Shown piece after piece: positions 1 to 10,232 of a stretch of DNA of 64,000 nucleotides. A program made the position numbers and the translations under genes. A model generated the notes under the pieces. It did not search any database and was not told where the DNA came from. It saw only the letters and a program-made list of their open reading frames with translations. How positions within the stretch are numbered: the stretch's first letter is position 1; each line of letters starts with the position of its first letter. Source of the stretch: Caballeronia telluris (GTDB lineage Bacteria > Pseudomonadota > Gammaproteobacteria > Burkholderiales > Burkholderiaceae); NCBI RefSeq assembly GCF_001544495.1, contig NZ_FCNZ02000006.1:186001-250000 (forward strand), written 5' to 3'.

Positions 1-1716
1 CCGCAGGTTCAAGCGCCATTCGATGCGGATCGCCGCCTGCAACTGCATCGCCGCGAGCGAATCGCCGCCGCGTTCGAAGAAGCGATCCGCGCGGCCGGGC
101 GGCGCCGGTTCGTTCAGGATGCGCTGCCAGCATTGCGCGAGGCGGCGCTCGGTGTCGGTTTGCGGCGGCACGTAGTTCGCGGCGCACGCTGACGCAGCCT
201 GTGACGCTTGCGTCTTCAGCGCGTCGCGGTCGAGCTTGCCGTTCAGCGTGTACGGCAGGCGGTCGAGCCGCACGAATCGATGCGGCTGCCACGCGTCGGG
301 CAAACGCGCGGCGAGATAGGTCTTCAACGCCGCTTCGTCCCACGCATCGGCCGCGATGCACGCGATGAGTTGCGTGCGGCCACCGGACGATTCGGCGAGC
401 ACGGCGGCATCCCGCACCGCGGGATGCGCACGCAAGCACGCCGCGATCTCCGCCGGCTCGACGCGCACGCCGCGAATCTGCACCTGGTCGTCGAGTCGGC
501 CGAGATAATCGAATGCGCCGTCGGCGCGGGCGCGCGCGAGATCGCCCGTGCGATAGATGCGCGCGCCCGGCTCGCCCGACGCATCGGGCACGAAGCGCTC
601 GGCCGTCAGCGCGGCGCGGCCGTGATAGCCGCGCGCGATGCAGGCGCCGCCGAGCAGCAGTTCGCCTTCGCCGGCGTGCCGCTGCGTCGTGTCGAGCCGG
701 ACCACGCGCGGGCCGATCGGCTGTCCGATGGGCAGCGCGGCGTAGGCGTCGTCATCGGCGAGATCGGGCGTCACGCCCGGTTCGACCGACCACAGCATCG
801 GCGAAATGACGGCCTCGGTCGGCCCGTAGCCGTTCACGAGACGCACCGCCGGGAACGCGCGGCGCACGTTCGCGAACGCTTCGCGCGACAGCGCTTCGCC
901 GCCGAACGCCAGCACCCGCAGCGACGCGGGCACGCCGAGCCGCTCGGCCACCGTCGCGAACTCGCGCAGATACGCCGGCGGGAACGCCGCGACGCTCACG
1001 TGCTCGCGTTCGATCAAGGCGCGCGCGGCGTCGGGCGCAAAGGGCGGCGCCTCGCTCACGACAATCCGCGCGCCCATCGCGAGCGGCGCGAGCCAGCATT
1101 CGTGCGCCGCGTCGAAGTTGACCGACGCGAAATGCAGCAGGCAATCGTCCGGCCGGATCGGCAGCGCGGCAGCGAGCGCATCGCAATGCGCGGCAAGCGG
1201 ACCATGCTCGACGACCACCGCCTTCGGCGTGCCCGTCGAACCCGACGTGTAGATCATGTAAGCCGCGGCGCGCGGATGAACGTCCTGTTGCGCGAGCGGC
1301 AGCGCGGATGCGTCGGCATCGTCCGGCACCGTTAAGCACTGCGCGAAGCGCGCGCGCAGCGTGGCATCGGCGGATGCATCGACGATACCGTGCACGAGGC
1401 CTGCGTCCTTCGCGATCCAGTCGAGACGCGCGGCCGGATGACGCGGATCGAGCGGCACGAAGACGCCGCCCGCCTTCATCACGGCGAGCAACGCGACGAA
1501 CAGGTCGCACGAACGCTCGACGCACACGCCGACGCGCACCTCCGTCGTCACGCCCGCTGCAAGGAGACGCGCGGCAAGCCGTGCAGCGCGGGCATCGAGT
1601 TCGCCGCGCGAGAGACTTGCTTCGGCATTCGAACCGAACGTCAGCGCGGGCGCTTCGGGACAAAGACGCGCGAGCGCCAGGATACGGAGATGCAATGCAG
1701 TCGGGAAACGCGTCAT
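1..1716 (-). CDS. Siderophore non-ribosomal peptide synthetase, N-terminal part (cut by window edge)
   Basis: The first module of an NRPS, probably the OrbI-type synthetase of an ornibactin/malleobactin-like hydroxamate siderophore. The protein opens directly with an adenylation domain (about residues 1-495): core A3 YTSGSTGTPK, A5 GYGPTE, A7 YRTGDLA, A8 GRLDDQVQIRGVRVEP and A10 NGKLD are visible. A carrier domain follows with the phosphopantetheine site GGDSL, then the window ends. I chose the ATG at 1716 (MTRFPTALH) because AAGGA lies 10 bp upstream; an in-frame ATG at 1722 is possible. The substrate pocket reads roughly D-A-E at positions 235/236/239; an acidic 239 suggests a basic substrate such as an ornithine derivative, which is inference only. 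The gene diverges from orbE and has its own OrbS-type promoter. Confidence 0.9.
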   Translation of the reverse strand, partial: MTRFPTALHLRILALARLCPEAPALTFGSNAEASLSRGELDARAARLAARLLAAGVTTEVRVGVCVERSCDLFVALLAVMKAGGVFVPLDPRHPAARLDWIAKDAGLVHGIVDASADATLRARFAQCLTVPDDADASALPLAQQDVHPRAAAYMIYTSGSTGTPKAVVVEHGPLAAHCDALAAALPIRPDDCLLHFASVNFDAAHECWLAPLAMGARIVVSEAPPFAPDAARALIEREHVSVAAFPPAYLREFATVAERLGVPASLRVLAFGGEALSREAFANVRRAFPAVRLVNGYGPTEAVISPMLWSVEPGVTPDLADDDAYAALPIGQPIGPRVVRLDTTQRHAGEGELLLGGACIARGYHGRAALTAERFVPDASGEPGARIYRTGDLARARADGAFDYLGRLDDQVQIRGVRVEPAEIAACLRAHPAVRDAAVLAESSGGRTQLIACIAADAWDEAALKTYLAARLPDAWQPHRFVRLDRLPYTLNGKLDRDALKTQASQAASACAANYVPPQTDTERRLAQCWQRILNEPAPPGRADRFFERGGDSLAAMQLQAAIRIEWRLNLR

Positions 1717-1786
1717 GAACATGAAGTCCTTCGGATCTGGCTCGGCCAATACGCAGCGCCGCAGGAATTGCGGCTTCATTTGGGAT

Positions 1787-1811
1787 GACGAATCGCGCGG
1801 AAGAATTTTTA
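1787..1811 (-). promoter_or_regulatory. OrbS-type ECF sigma promoter of the NRPS gene
   Basis: On the minus strand TAAA (1811-1808) is followed by exactly 17 bases and CGTC (1790-1787), about 70 bp before the NRPS start. The same TAAA-N17-CGTC arrangement occurs before orbE and orbH. In Burkholderia cenocepacia, OrbS is known to drive promoters of orbH, orbE and orbI, which matches these three positions. Confidence 0.7.
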
Positions 1812-1893
1812 CCGTTTTCTTCGCGGCATCCCGCGCGAGCCCATGACAGCGCGATTTCTGCGCGCTACCCGCGCGTCGTCTTTGATGAAGTGC

Positions 1894-1918
1894 TAAACAT
1901 TCGCCGCGCCCAAACGTC
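1894..1918 (+). promoter_or_regulatory. OrbS-type ECF sigma promoter of orbE
   Basis: TAAA (1894-1897), 17 bases, then CGTC (1915-1918). The -10 side, CAAACGTCTATCG, nearly duplicates CAAACGTCTATTCG at the orbH promoter. It lies about 58 bp before the orbE ATG. Confidence 0.72.
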
Positions 1919-1975
1919 TATCGAGAAGGAGGTGCATTCCCGCGCCCGCTCTTTCCTTCCAGTGACCCATTGCCG

Positions 1976-3742
1976 ATGACCGTTGCCCACGAGCGTTCCG
2001 ACGCCCCGTATTCCTCCCGTTCCGCCGCGCCGCCCAAGCCCGCGGCGCACCTGATCCTCGCGCTGCTGCAACGCTCGCGCGGCGCGTTCGCCTTCGCGCT
2101 CACCGCGTGCGTGCTGAACGGCATCGCGAGCGTGATGCTCGTCGCGACGCTCAATCGCGCGCTCTCGCAGCCCTCGTCCGCCGACAGCGCGCTCGCCTGG
2201 CGCTTCGCGCTCTGCGCGATCGTCGCGCTCATGACGCGCGTGATTTCCGGCGTGCTGTTCGCGCGTCTCTCGCAGGACACGATGGCGCAGTTGCGCGAGC
2301 ACGTCGCGCGGCGGGTGGCGGCGGCGGAACTGCGCGATGTCGAGCGCATCGGCGCGGCGCCGGTGCAGTCGGTGCTGACCGACGACGCCACCAACGTCTC
2401 GATGCTTTTCTTCGCGCTGCCAAACATCGTGATGCACGGTTCGATCGTGTTCGGCTGCCTCGGGTATCTCGCGTGGCTGTCGTGGCCGGTGTGCCTGCTC
2501 GCGCTCACGGCGATCGTCACCGGCTCGCTCGGCTATCACACCGGCGACAAACGCGCGATCGCCTCGCTGGAAGCGGCGGGCAAGGCGCAGGACAAGCTCT
2601 TCGGTTACCTCGGCGCGCTCTTCGCGGGCGCGAAGGAGCTCAAGCTGCATCGGGCGCGTTCGCAACAGTTCGTCGAGGGACAACTGGGTGCGGCGATCGG
2701 CGAGGTGCGCGACCATCGGCGCCGCGCGTTCAGCGCCTATGCGGTCGGCGTCGGCTGGATCATCTTCCTGTTCTATGCGTTTCTCGGCGCGGCGGCGTTC
2801 TGGCCGTCGCTGGGCGTGCGCGCCGATACGCCCGCGGCCGCCGGCTACGTGATCGTGTTCCTGTTCATGCTCGTGCCGCTCGACGGCTTGCTCAACAACC
2901 TGCCGACGGTGAATGCGGCGCGCGTGTCGCTCGACCGGATCGAAAACGTGATGAGCGAATTCGGCGACGTCGCTGCGACGCCGCCGACGCCGGCCGAAGC
3001 GCGCGCCGCGCATGCGCCCTTCTCGACGCTCACGCTGCGCGGCGTCACGCATTCGTATTTTCATGAACGCGACGAGCGCATGTTCCGCATCGGTCCCGTC
3101 GATCTGACGTTCCGGCCGGGGGAACTGGTGTTCATCGTCGGCGGAAATGGCAGCGGCAAGACCACGCTCGCGAAGGTGCTGACGGGTCTTTACGAGCCGG
3201 AAGGCGGCGTGATCGAAGTCGATGGCGCGCCGGTCGGGGCGAACGAGCGCGCCGCGTATCGCGAGCGCTTCACGGCGGTGTTCAACGACTTTCACCTCTT
3301 CGATGCGCTGCTCGGCATCGTCGATCCGAACGACGCGTCGCACGCGGACGCCGACGCGCGGGCCAATGCGCTTGTCGCAAAGCTCGCGCTCGATCACAAG
3401 GTGCAGGTCGTGGACGGCGCGTTCTCGACGCGCGCGCTATCGACGGGGCAGAGAAAACGCCTCGCGCTCGTGATCGCGTATCTGGAAGACCGGCCGCTCT
3501 ATCTCTTCGACGAATGGGCCGCCGACCAGGACCCGGCATTCAAGGCGGTGTTCTACGAACAACTGCTGCCGGAACTGCGCGCGCGCGGCAAGACGGTGAT
3601 CGTCATCACGCACGACGACCGCTATTTCCGGCTCGCCGATCGCGTGCTCAAACTGGAGAACGGGAAGGTGGTGAACGAAACGTTCGGGGCCGGTGCCAGG
3701 CTGGCGGTGATAGGCGAAGCGGGGAACGGGACGGTGGGGTGA
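1976..3742 (+). CDS. orbE: Siderophore exporter, PvdE/SyrD-type cyclic peptide ABC transporter
   Basis: A half-transporter of 588 residues with a fused membrane domain (about 25-320) and ATPase domain (about 350-570). It is expected to move the siderophore or its precursor across the inner membrane. Visible ATPase features are Walker A GGNGSGKTT, the family's unusual signature STGQRKR and Walker B YLFDEWAADQDP, typical of PvdE-like proteins. I chose ATG 1976. TTG 1970 is in frame, and a short upstream reading frame ends in an ATGA overlap with this ATG. A good AGGAGG at 1927-1932 is too far away for this start, so the exact start is uncertain. It is divergent from the NRPS gene. Confidence 0.88.
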   Translation: MTVAHERSDAPYSSRSAAPPKPAAHLILALLQRSRGAFAFALTACVLNGIASVMLVATLNRALSQPSSADSALAWRFALCAIVALMTRVISGVLFARLSQDTMAQLREHVARRVAAAELRDVERIGAAPVQSVLTDDATNVSMLFFALPNIVMHGSIVFGCLGYLAWLSWPVCLLALTAIVTGSLGYHTGDKRAIASLEAAGKAQDKLFGYLGALFAGAKELKLHRARSQQFVEGQLGAAIGEVRDHRRRAFSAYAVGVGWIIFLFYAFLGAAAFWPSLGVRADTPAAAGYVIVFLFMLVPLDGLLNNLPTVNAARVSLDRIENVMSEFGDVAATPPTPAEARAAHAPFSTLTLRGVTHSYFHERDERMFRIGPVDLTFRPGELVFIVGGNGSGKTTLAKVLTGLYEPEGGVIEVDGAPVGANERAAYRERFTAVFNDFHLFDALLGIVDPNDASHADADARANALVAKLALDHKVQVVDGAFSTRALSTGQRKRLALVIAYLEDRPLYLFDEWAADQDPAFKAVFYEQLLPELRARGKTVIVITHDDRYFRLADRVLKLENGKVVNETFGAGARLAVIGEAGNGTVG

Positions 3743-3961
3743 TAAGGAAGAAAGTTGGCTTGGTATCACTGAAATATTTAAATACGTTCTTTCCCATCAA
3801 TTAGGGACAGCTTAATATATCCAATGTTCAAGGGTTTCCCACTATGTAGAACGCCGCATGCCGAGCCGTCAATCCTGATGCATGAGACCGGAAGCTTGAC
3901 CCCTTAAAGATCGACCGATCCCCGGCAAGCGCCACTCCTCATGCAGACAAGGAGATTAAAT

Positions 3962-5713
3962 ATGAAGTCCAGCAAAATGTCTGTGAAGGCAAAGCTCGCG
4001 ATCGGTTTCGGCGCCCTCGCGGGCGTCGTGATCGTCGTGTCCGGCATGGCATTGAAACAACTGAACGACGCCAACGAACGCTTTTCGGACTTTGTCGAAG
4101 GCATCAACGCACGCGCCGAGTTGGCTGGATCGATCCGCGCGGCAGTCAATGACCGCGCGATGGCGGTGCGCAACCTCGTGCTCGTGACGACGCCCGAGAG
4201 TGTCGAGCACGAAAAGACGGCCGTGATTGACGCCCAGCAACGGGTGCAGACCCGTATTGCGGCGTTCAACGCATTGGTGGCCCAGGCTACCGACATGAGC
4301 GACAAGGCCCGCAGTTTCGCGGCTGAAATTCCGCGAATCGAAGCGCTATATCAACCAGTGGCCCTCGACATCTTCCGCCTTGCGACGAGCAACCAGCGCG
4401 AGGCGGCCATTGCGGCAATCGATGCCAAATGCAGGCCCTTGCTTTCGGCGTTAATCAAGGCGACCAACGACTACGGGGATTTGACCCACGATCGTGCGAC
4501 GCTGATGGTTCAACAGAGCGGCGCTGACTTCGTCACTCAGCGCAATCTTCTGAGCGGCATCGCGCTGGCCGCTGTTGCGATAGCGGCGATAGCCGGCATC
4601 TTCATCACGCGGGACCTTTTGCGCATTCTGGGCGCCGAGCCGTCCGTGCTCGGCCAGATGACGCAGCGTGTCGCCGCCGGCGATCTGAGCCCTGTTCCCG
4701 GTGCGGCGCATGCACCTGCGGACAGCGTGCTCGCATCGATGGGCGAGATGCAGGCGAGCCTGGTACGGCTGATCGGTCAGGTCCGCCATGCCGCCGACGG
4801 TATCGCAACTGGCTCCCGCGAAATCGCATCGGGCAACGTCGATCTGTCTGCGCGGACTGAGCAGCAGGCCGCATCGCTGGAGGAAACGGCCGCGAGCATG
4901 GAAGAGCTGACGTCGACGGTGAAGCAGAACGCCGACAATGCGCAGCAGGCACGCTCGCTGTCGGCCAGCGCGTCCGAGGTGGCCCTCAAGGGCAACGAGG
5001 TGGTCGGTCAGGTCGTCGATACGATGGGTGTCATCCACGGAAGCTCCGCGAAGATCGCGGACATTACCGGGATCATCGAAGGGATCGCCTTTCAGACCAA
5101 CATTCTCGCGCTCAACGCGGCCGTCGAGGCGGCACGCGCGGGCGAGCAGGGTCGCGGATTCGCGGTGGTCGCGAGCGAAGTGCGCAGCCTGGCGCAGCGG
5201 TCGTCGAGTGCGGCGAAGGAGATCAAGGACCTGATCGGCGCATCCGTGCAGATGATCCAGAACGGGTCGTTGCTCGCGAACGAGGCGGGCAAGACGATGT
5301 CGGAAGTCACGCATGCGGTCTCGCGTGTGACCGACATCATGGGCGAGATTGCGGCTGCATCGACGGAACAGAGCCGGGGCATCGAGCAGGTCAATCAGGC
5401 CATTACGCAGATGGACGAAGTCACGCAGCAGAACGCCGCGCTGGTGGAGGAAGCGGCGGCCGCGTCGAAATCGCTTGAGCATCAAGGGCGGCAGCTGAGC
5501 GAGGTGATTTCGTTCTTCCACCTGGATTCCGATGCGAGCGCGTCCGCTTCAAAAGAACCGGCATCGCCGGAGAAATTGCCGGCGCCTCGCGCGGCGGCCG
5601 CGCGGCCGGCGGTCAGGAAAGCCATGGTATCCGCCCGGCCGGTGGCTGCGCTGGCCTCCATGCCGGGCGTAATAGGAAAAGCAGGCAACGACAGCGGCTG
5701 GGATACGTTCTGA
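3962..5713 (+). CDS. Methyl-accepting chemotaxis protein
   Basis: A 583-residue chemoreceptor in the inner membrane. The order is: N-terminal membrane helix (about 12-32), periplasmic four-helix-bundle sensor (about 33-190), second membrane helix near 196-218, HAMP, then a cytoplasmic signalling domain whose hairpin tip contains [20 protein letters not shown]. The C-terminus ends in GWDTF, resembling the xWxxF tether that binds CheR/CheB in E. coli receptors. Start: AAGGAG sits 8 bp before ATG 3962; an in-frame ATG at 3941 lacks such a site. It is unrelated in function to its neighbours and separates orbE from orbB, so it looks like an insertion into the siderophore locus. The ligand cannot be read from sequence. 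Confidence 0.93.
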   Translation: MKSSKMSVKAKLAIGFGALAGVVIVVSGMALKQLNDANERFSDFVEGINARAELAGSIRAAVNDRAMAVRNLVLVTTPESVEHEKTAVIDAQQRVQTRIAAFNALVAQATDMSDKARSFAAEIPRIEALYQPVALDIFRLATSNQREAAIAAIDAKCRPLLSALIKATNDYGDLTHDRATLMVQQSGADFVTQRNLLSGIALAAVAIAAIAGIFITRDLLRILGAEPSVLGQMTQRVAAGDLSPVPGAAHAPADSVLASMGEMQASLVRLIGQVRHAADGIATGSREIASGNVDLSARTEQQAASLEETAASMEELTSTVKQNADNAQQARSLSASASEVALKGNEVVGQVVDTMGVIHGSSAKIADITGIIEGIAFQTNILALNAAVEAARAGEQGRGFAVVASEVRSLAQRSSSAAKEIKDLIGASVQMIQNGSLLANEAGKTMSEVTHAVSRVTDIMGEIAAASTEQSRGIEQVNQAITQMDEVTQQNAALVEEAAAASKSLEHQGRQLSEVISFFHLDSDASASASKEPASPEKLPAPRAAAARPAVRKAMVSARPVAALASMPGVIGKAGNDSGWDTF

Positions 5714-6331
5714 GTGCGATGGCCGGCATGGCGATGCGATGTCGAGCACGCGCCATGGCCGGCACCTGGGGTTCTCGGATCGCGACGAGCACGCGTCATA
5801 GCGGGACCTCGTGACAACGTTCGTCTCGCTCATGCGCCGCACACCGGTACGCGCTCAACGTCTTAAAGCGATCGCGCAAGCGACGGATTCCCCCGATTCT
5901 TTGATGACACTTGCGTTGTCGTTCTTCCACACGTCGTGTGGAGAAATGACTGCGCAGGAGTCCCAAGGTTCTCCTACCTTGCCGTTCGCGACATTAAGCA
6001 GGTCGTGCAACGCGCTGCACTGTTCACCCGCCCCCCTTCCTCGCGGCTCTACTCATCTAGAAGCCTGAAGTTTCACTTTGAACGATATGCTCTATCCATG
6101 AAGCTTTCTCTCTTAGCCTGCGTTGACTTGCTGGTCGAAGCTTGGACTGTTCTTTCATAGAATTAACGTGAGCGTCCCTTAGCGGATTTGGGTCGACTGA
6201 TGGTCCACATGATCGCGAGGTGACAGCGGTTAATTCAGTTTGATCATGTCAGATCAATAGTTCGGGCGGAATGTCGGAACGTGCGCGTTGAATGGTCAAA
6301 ACGGGACACTGCGCCATAATTCGACTGAAAT
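5714..6331. other. Non-coding stretch between chemoreceptor and orbB
   Basis: About 620 bp without a gene I can support; base composition is visibly less GC-rich than the flanks. It holds a perfect 17-bp palindrome at 5926-5942 (arms TCCACACG and CGTGTGGA around one T) and a directly repeated ATGGCCGGCA just after the chemoreceptor stop. The 3' ends of the chemoreceptor and orbB converge here. I see no T-tract terminator. Confidence 0.5.
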
Positions 6332-7348
6332 TCACCTTCCTTTAGCCGCCGGCAATGCCAGCAACTTGTCGGTGATCATGTCGGCCAGACGCAACGCCGA
6401 CATCGGACCGCCAAAGCCCCAGATATTCGGCTCAACGAGCGATACGCGCCCTTCCCTTCGCGCCGGCACGAAGCGCCAGACGGGCGAATCGAGTTTTGCG
6501 TCGACCGGCACGTCCGCGCCCGTCGACGTGATGAACAACACCGCCACATCCGGCCGCTTCAGAAAATCCGCCGACGTCAGATAGACCGTGCCTTCTCGCG
6601 TCGGCGTGGACGGCCAGAGGTTCACGCCCAGCGCGCGCGCCACGCCCGCCGCCGTGCTGTTGCCGGTGTAAGCCCAGTAGCGGTCCGGCAGGCCGAGTTC
6701 CTGCAACAGCGCGAACTGCGCGCCTTGTCGTCCGGCCGCGGCGAGCCGTTCGGCGTCGCGGGCGAGACCCGCGTCGAGTTTCGCCTCGACCGCGCGCGCT
6801 GCCGTCTCGCGTCCGGTGAGACAAGCCATCGTGCGGAAGATGGTGCGCGTCCAGTCGAGCTGGGTCGCCGCCGGGTCGCCCTTTTCGACGTCCGGGCTGA
6901 ACTGGAAGAGCACCGTGGGCGCGATGCGGTCCAGCGCGTCGAAGATCGGCGCATGCCGGTAGCCCACGCCGACGATCAGATCGGGCCGCGTCGCGGCAAT
7001 CGCTTCGAGGCTCGGTTCCTGGCGCGTGCCGACTTCCGGCACGCCCTTGAAGCGCGCGCTGTCATAGCCGATCCAGCCGGCGTAATACTGCGGATCGACG
7101 ACGCCGACCGGCGTCACGTCGAGCGCGGCGAGATCCTCGGCGAACATGAATTCGAGCACGACGATGCGCTTCGGTTTGATCGGCATCGTCCGGCTGGCCT
7201 GCGACACCGTCGGGTTGCTCGCAAGCGGCGCGCATTCGCGCGCGTTCTGCGTCGGGTTCGCTACCGGCTCGGCGGCACGCGCCACGCCGCTCGCGAGCGC
7301 CGCGCAGGCAAGCGCGATCGCGATGCCCGCATGCGCCGCGCGTTTCAT
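6332..7348 (-). CDS. orbB: Periplasmic ferric-siderophore binding protein
   Basis: A 338-residue FepB/FhuD-type substrate-binding protein that should deliver ferric siderophore to the OrbD permease. It begins with a signal peptide ([19 protein letters not shown], cleavage near ARAAEP), followed by a PBP2-like fold with [19 protein letters not shown], the usual opening of the ferric siderophore-binding family. The ATG at 7348 overlaps the orbF stop as ATGA, so translation is probably coupled. It is the last gene of the orbH-orbG-orbC-orbD-orbF-orbB unit. Confidence 0.9.
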   Translation of the reverse strand: MKRAAHAGIAIALACAALASGVARAAEPVANPTQNARECAPLASNPTVSQASRTMPIKPKRIVVLEFMFAEDLAALDVTPVGVVDPQYYAGWIGYDSARFKGVPEVGTRQEPSLEAIAATRPDLIVGVGYRHAPIFDALDRIAPTVLFQFSPDVEKGDPAATQLDWTRTIFRTMACLTGRETAARAVEAKLDAGLARDAERLAAAGRQGAQFALLQELGLPDRYWAYTGNSTAAGVARALGVNLWPSTPTREGTVYLTSADFLKRPDVAVLFITSTGADVPVDAKLDSPVWRFVPARREGRVSLVEPNIWGFGGPMSALRLADMITDKLLALPAAKGR

Positions 7349-8142
7349 CGGATGACGTCCTGCAGCGCGAGTTCGTCGTCGCGCATCGTCAGCAGTAGCG
7401 GGCAGCTTGCGCACAGTTGCGTCTCTCCTGGAATCTCATAGCGCACGCAGCACACGCGGCGCGCGCGAAACGGGTTCGGCAGCAGCGCCGAGCGCGGCGT
7501 CGTTTCGCGCACCGGCATGCGCAGCGGATTGGGTTCACCTGCGGCATCGACGGGACCGAAAAGCCATGCCGCGTCGTCGTCGCGAACGCCGGGCGGCGGC
7601 GGACACTGGCCGAGCAGATAGTCGAGCAGATTGCCGACGTTGCTCCACAGCACGCGCGGCGCGATCTTCGTCATGCCCGCGAGCATCCCGATCACGCCAT
7701 GCAGATGCGCGATCAGTCCGGCGTAGCGGAGCGCGGGATCGTCGACGGGATCTTTCAGCGCATCGGCGGGAAAGTGGAGCGCGGCCGGCATGCCCGCGCG
7801 CAGGACGAGCTGCGCACGCTCGGGCGACATGTCGAGCGGACGGCGCAGCAGCCGCGCCGCGACGACGCCTGCCGGCGCGGCGAGCCCGAAGTAATACTTG
7901 CTCCACTGCGACAGCAGCGCGCGCGCGTGCAATTCGGCGTCGCCGCCAAAGTGGCCGGCCATCGCAGCGAGCAACGCGTCGCGATGATCGCCGAGCGACG
8001 ACAGCGGGATGCGCACGGCATCGTCGGCGGCTTTGTCGGCATCGTCGGGCACGCCGAGCCACACGTGTTCCAGGTAAGGCGCGATCGCTGCGGGCGCGAA
8101 ATCCGCGAGACGTGGCGCCGCGCGCGCTGGCGCGTCGTTCAT
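7345..8142 (-). CDS. orbF: FhuF-type ferric-siderophore reductase
   Basis: A 265-residue FhuF-like [2Fe-2S] protein expected to reduce ferric siderophore in the cytoplasm and release iron. The C-terminal cluster-binding signature is intact: adjacent CC, ten residues, C, two residues, C in [19 protein letters not shown]. Length matches the family. ATGA overlaps join it both to orbD upstream (start 8142) and to orbB downstream. The symbol follows common usage for ornibactin loci. Confidence 0.88.
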   Translation of the reverse strand: MNDAPARAAPRLADFAPAAIAPYLEHVWLGVPDDADKAADDAVRIPLSSLGDHRDALLAAMAGHFGGDAELHARALLSQWSKYYFGLAAPAGVVAARLLRRPLDMSPERAQLVLRAGMPAALHFPADALKDPVDDPALRYAGLIAHLHGVIGMLAGMTKIAPRVLWSNVGNLLDYLLGQCPPPPGVRDDDAAWLFGPVDAAGEPNPLRMPVRETTPRSALLPNPFRARRVCCVRYEIPGETQLCASCPLLLTMRDDELALQDVIR

Positions 8143-10232
8143 CGTGCGCTCCGCTTGTCGCGCCGGGTTTCCGTCACCAGGAGCGCGAGCAGATACGGCG
8201 CGCCGATCAGCGCGGTCAACACGCCCGCCGGAATCTCGCGCGGCGCGAGCAGCGTGCGCGCCGCGACATCCGCCGCCGCCAGCACGAGCGCGCCGAGCGC
8301 CGCCGCGAGCCAGAGGCGCGTGCCGTGCGTGCGCGCGCCGAGCATACGCGCGAGATGCGGCGCCATCAGTCCGATAAAGCCGACCGGCCCGACCGCCGCC
8401 ACCGCCGCGCACGCCGCGAGCGTCGCCACCGTCAGGACGAGCGGACGCAACACGGCAACCGGCAGGCCGAGCGCGACGGCCTGATCGTCGCCGAGCGCGA
8501 GCAGATCGAGCGGACGCGCCAGCAGCACGAACACCGGCAGCGCCAGCACGCACCACGGCACGAGCATCGCGACTTCGCCCCAACTGCGTCCATACGTCCC
8601 GCCGATCAGCCACACGACAAAGCGCGCCGGCTGCACGCTTTGCTGCGTGATGAGCCATTGCGCGAGCGTCGTCCACAGCGTGCCGATCACGATGCCCGTC
8701 AGCGCGACCGCGAGCGGCGCGTACTGGTGCCGCCGGTTGAACAGCAGCGTGAGGACGAGCGTCGCGCCGCCGCCCGCGAGCGCGGCAACCGCGAGCATCG
8801 AATGACCGGCGAGCGGCCAGATCATCAGCACGACGAGCGTCGCGAGACCGGCGCCCTGCGTCACGCCGAGCACTTCCGGTCCGGCAAGCGGATTGCGCAC
8901 GATGGTCTGCATCAGCACGCCGCTCGCCGCCAGGAGCGCGCCCGCGAGCAGCGCACATAGCAAACGCGGCACGCGCAGGTCGAAGAGCATCCGCGCGACG
9001 TCGTCGCGATGATCGAGCATCGCGAGCCAGCGGCCGGGGCCGATCCACGTTGCGCCGAGCGACGCACCCGCCGCCACCAGCGCCCCGCCCGCCGCGAGCA
9101 GGATCATGGCGAGCGCCGGCCACGGCAGCGCCGCGAGCGCCCGGACGATACGCGTGCCGCCCGCCGCCGGGGCGCGCTCCTGTCCGGCATGCAGCACGCC
9201 CGACCACGCCGCGCCGCTGCGGATCATCGCGAGCATCAACGGCGTGCCGATGAACGCAATCGCGACGCCCGTCGATAAAGTCGAATCCAGGTCGAGGGCG
9301 AGCACGGCGCTGTCGGTTGCCAGCACCAGTGCGCCGCCCGCGAGCGCCGCGAGCGGCACGAGCGCGCCGAGCTTCGACGCCTTCGCGCCGCGCACCTGTC
9401 GCAGCAGGTTCGGCGCGATCAGGCCGACGTAGGACAGCGGCCCGGCGATGCTCACCGCGACGCTCGCAAAACCGACCGCGACCGCCATCGCGGCGAGGCG
9501 CGTCGCGTCGACGCGCACGCCGGCGGCGGCGGCCGCGTCGTCGCCGAGTGCGAGCGGATCGAGCGGCCGGATCACGCACGGCAGCGCGACGAGCGGCACG
9601 GCGACCCAGCCGAGCGCGGTCTTCAGGCCCGCGGCGCCCGGTTGATACAGGCTGCCGCTCGCCCACAGCGAAGCGCCGACGACCGTCTGTTCGAAGAACG
9701 CGAGCAGGAGCGTCGTGATCGCGGAAAAGAGCAGCATGCAGACGCTGCCCGCGAGCACGAGCCTGAGCGGCGTCGCGCGCCAGCCGCCCGCCGCGGCCGC
9801 GACGCAGCCCGCGGCGCCGAGGCCGCAGACAAAAAGCAGCGGCACCGAAGCGACGCCCACGAGCGACGGCGCGATCATCGCGGCGACGAGGCCGAGTTGC
9901 GCGCCGCCCGTGATTCCGAGCAGATCGGGCGAGGCGAGCGGATTGCGCGTCATCGCCTGGAAGAGCGCGCCGGCCACCGCGAGACATCCGCCCGCGACGA
10001 GCGCCGCTACGATGCGCGGCGCGTTCAGGTCGAAGAGAAAGATGCCGGCGAGTTGCCTTGCATCGGTGCCGGCGGGCGCGGCGAGCCAGGCGTGAATGTC
10101 GGGCGCGAGACGCAGCGCGGCCAGCGCCGCGATCAGGAGGACGAGCGCGGCGCCCAGCGTGCCCACGCGATTCGGCGCGGCGGCAACCGGCATTTCGCGA
10201 CGCAGCCGCCGGCGGGTGGCGAGCGTCGTCAT
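8139..10232 (-). CDS. orbD: Fused two-domain ferric-siderophore permease (FhuB-like)
   Basis: A 697-residue inner-membrane permease formed by two FecCD-type halves (about 1-345 and 355-697). Each half has about ten hydrophobic segments, the conserved RNPLA motif (MTRNPLASPDLLG and VRNPLAGPEVLG) and the cytoplasmic coupling segment with GLIAPNLLRQ or GLMAPHLARM. E. coli FhuB has the same duplicated plan. The start ATG 10232 overlaps the orbC stop as ATGA; the end overlaps orbF the same way. It works with OrbC (ATPase) and OrbB (binding protein). Confidence 0.92.
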   Translation of the reverse strand: MTTLATRRRLRREMPVAAAPNRVGTLGAALVLLIAALAALRLAPDIHAWLAAPAGTDARQLAGIFLFDLNAPRIVAALVAGGCLAVAGALFQAMTRNPLASPDLLGITGGAQLGLVAAMIAPSLVGVASVPLLFVCGLGAAGCVAAAAGGWRATPLRLVLAGSVCMLLFSAITTLLLAFFEQTVVGASLWASGSLYQPGAAGLKTALGWVAVPLVALPCVIRPLDPLALGDDAAAAAGVRVDATRLAAMAVAVGFASVAVSIAGPLSYVGLIAPNLLRQVRGAKASKLGALVPLAALAGGALVLATDSAVLALDLDSTLSTGVAIAFIGTPLMLAMIRSGAAWSGVLHAGQERAPAAGGTRIVRALAALPWPALAMILLAAGGALVAAGASLGATWIGPGRWLAMLDHRDDVARMLFDLRVPRLLCALLAGALLAASGVLMQTIVRNPLAGPEVLGVTQGAGLATLVVLMIWPLAGHSMLAVAALAGGGATLVLTLLFNRRHQYAPLAVALTGIVIGTLWTTLAQWLITQQSVQPARFVVWLIGGTYGRSWGEVAMLVPWCVLALPVFVLLARPLDLLALGDDQAVALGLPVAVLRPLVLTVATLAACAAVAAVGPVGFIGLMAPHLARMLGARTHGTRLWLAAALGALVLAAADVAARTLLAPREIPAGVLTALIGAPYLLALLVTETRRDKRSAR

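Noticed and set aside
1865..3397. Long open frame on the minus strand opposite orbE (and similar long frames opposite acoAB, the FadB-like gene and the rpoD paralog)
   Set aside because: Arg/His-rich translations without domains, fully antisense to well-supported genes; typical shadow frames of high-GC DNA.
3743..3961. Possible sigma-28 flagellar promoter before the chemoreceptor (TAAA followed by an AT-rich stretch)
   Set aside because: The -10 part does not match GCCGATAA well and spacing is off.
5811..6160. Short plus-strand open frames in the gap after the chemoreceptor
   Set aside because: No ribosome site, no recognisable domain, poor codon bias; better read as non-coding.
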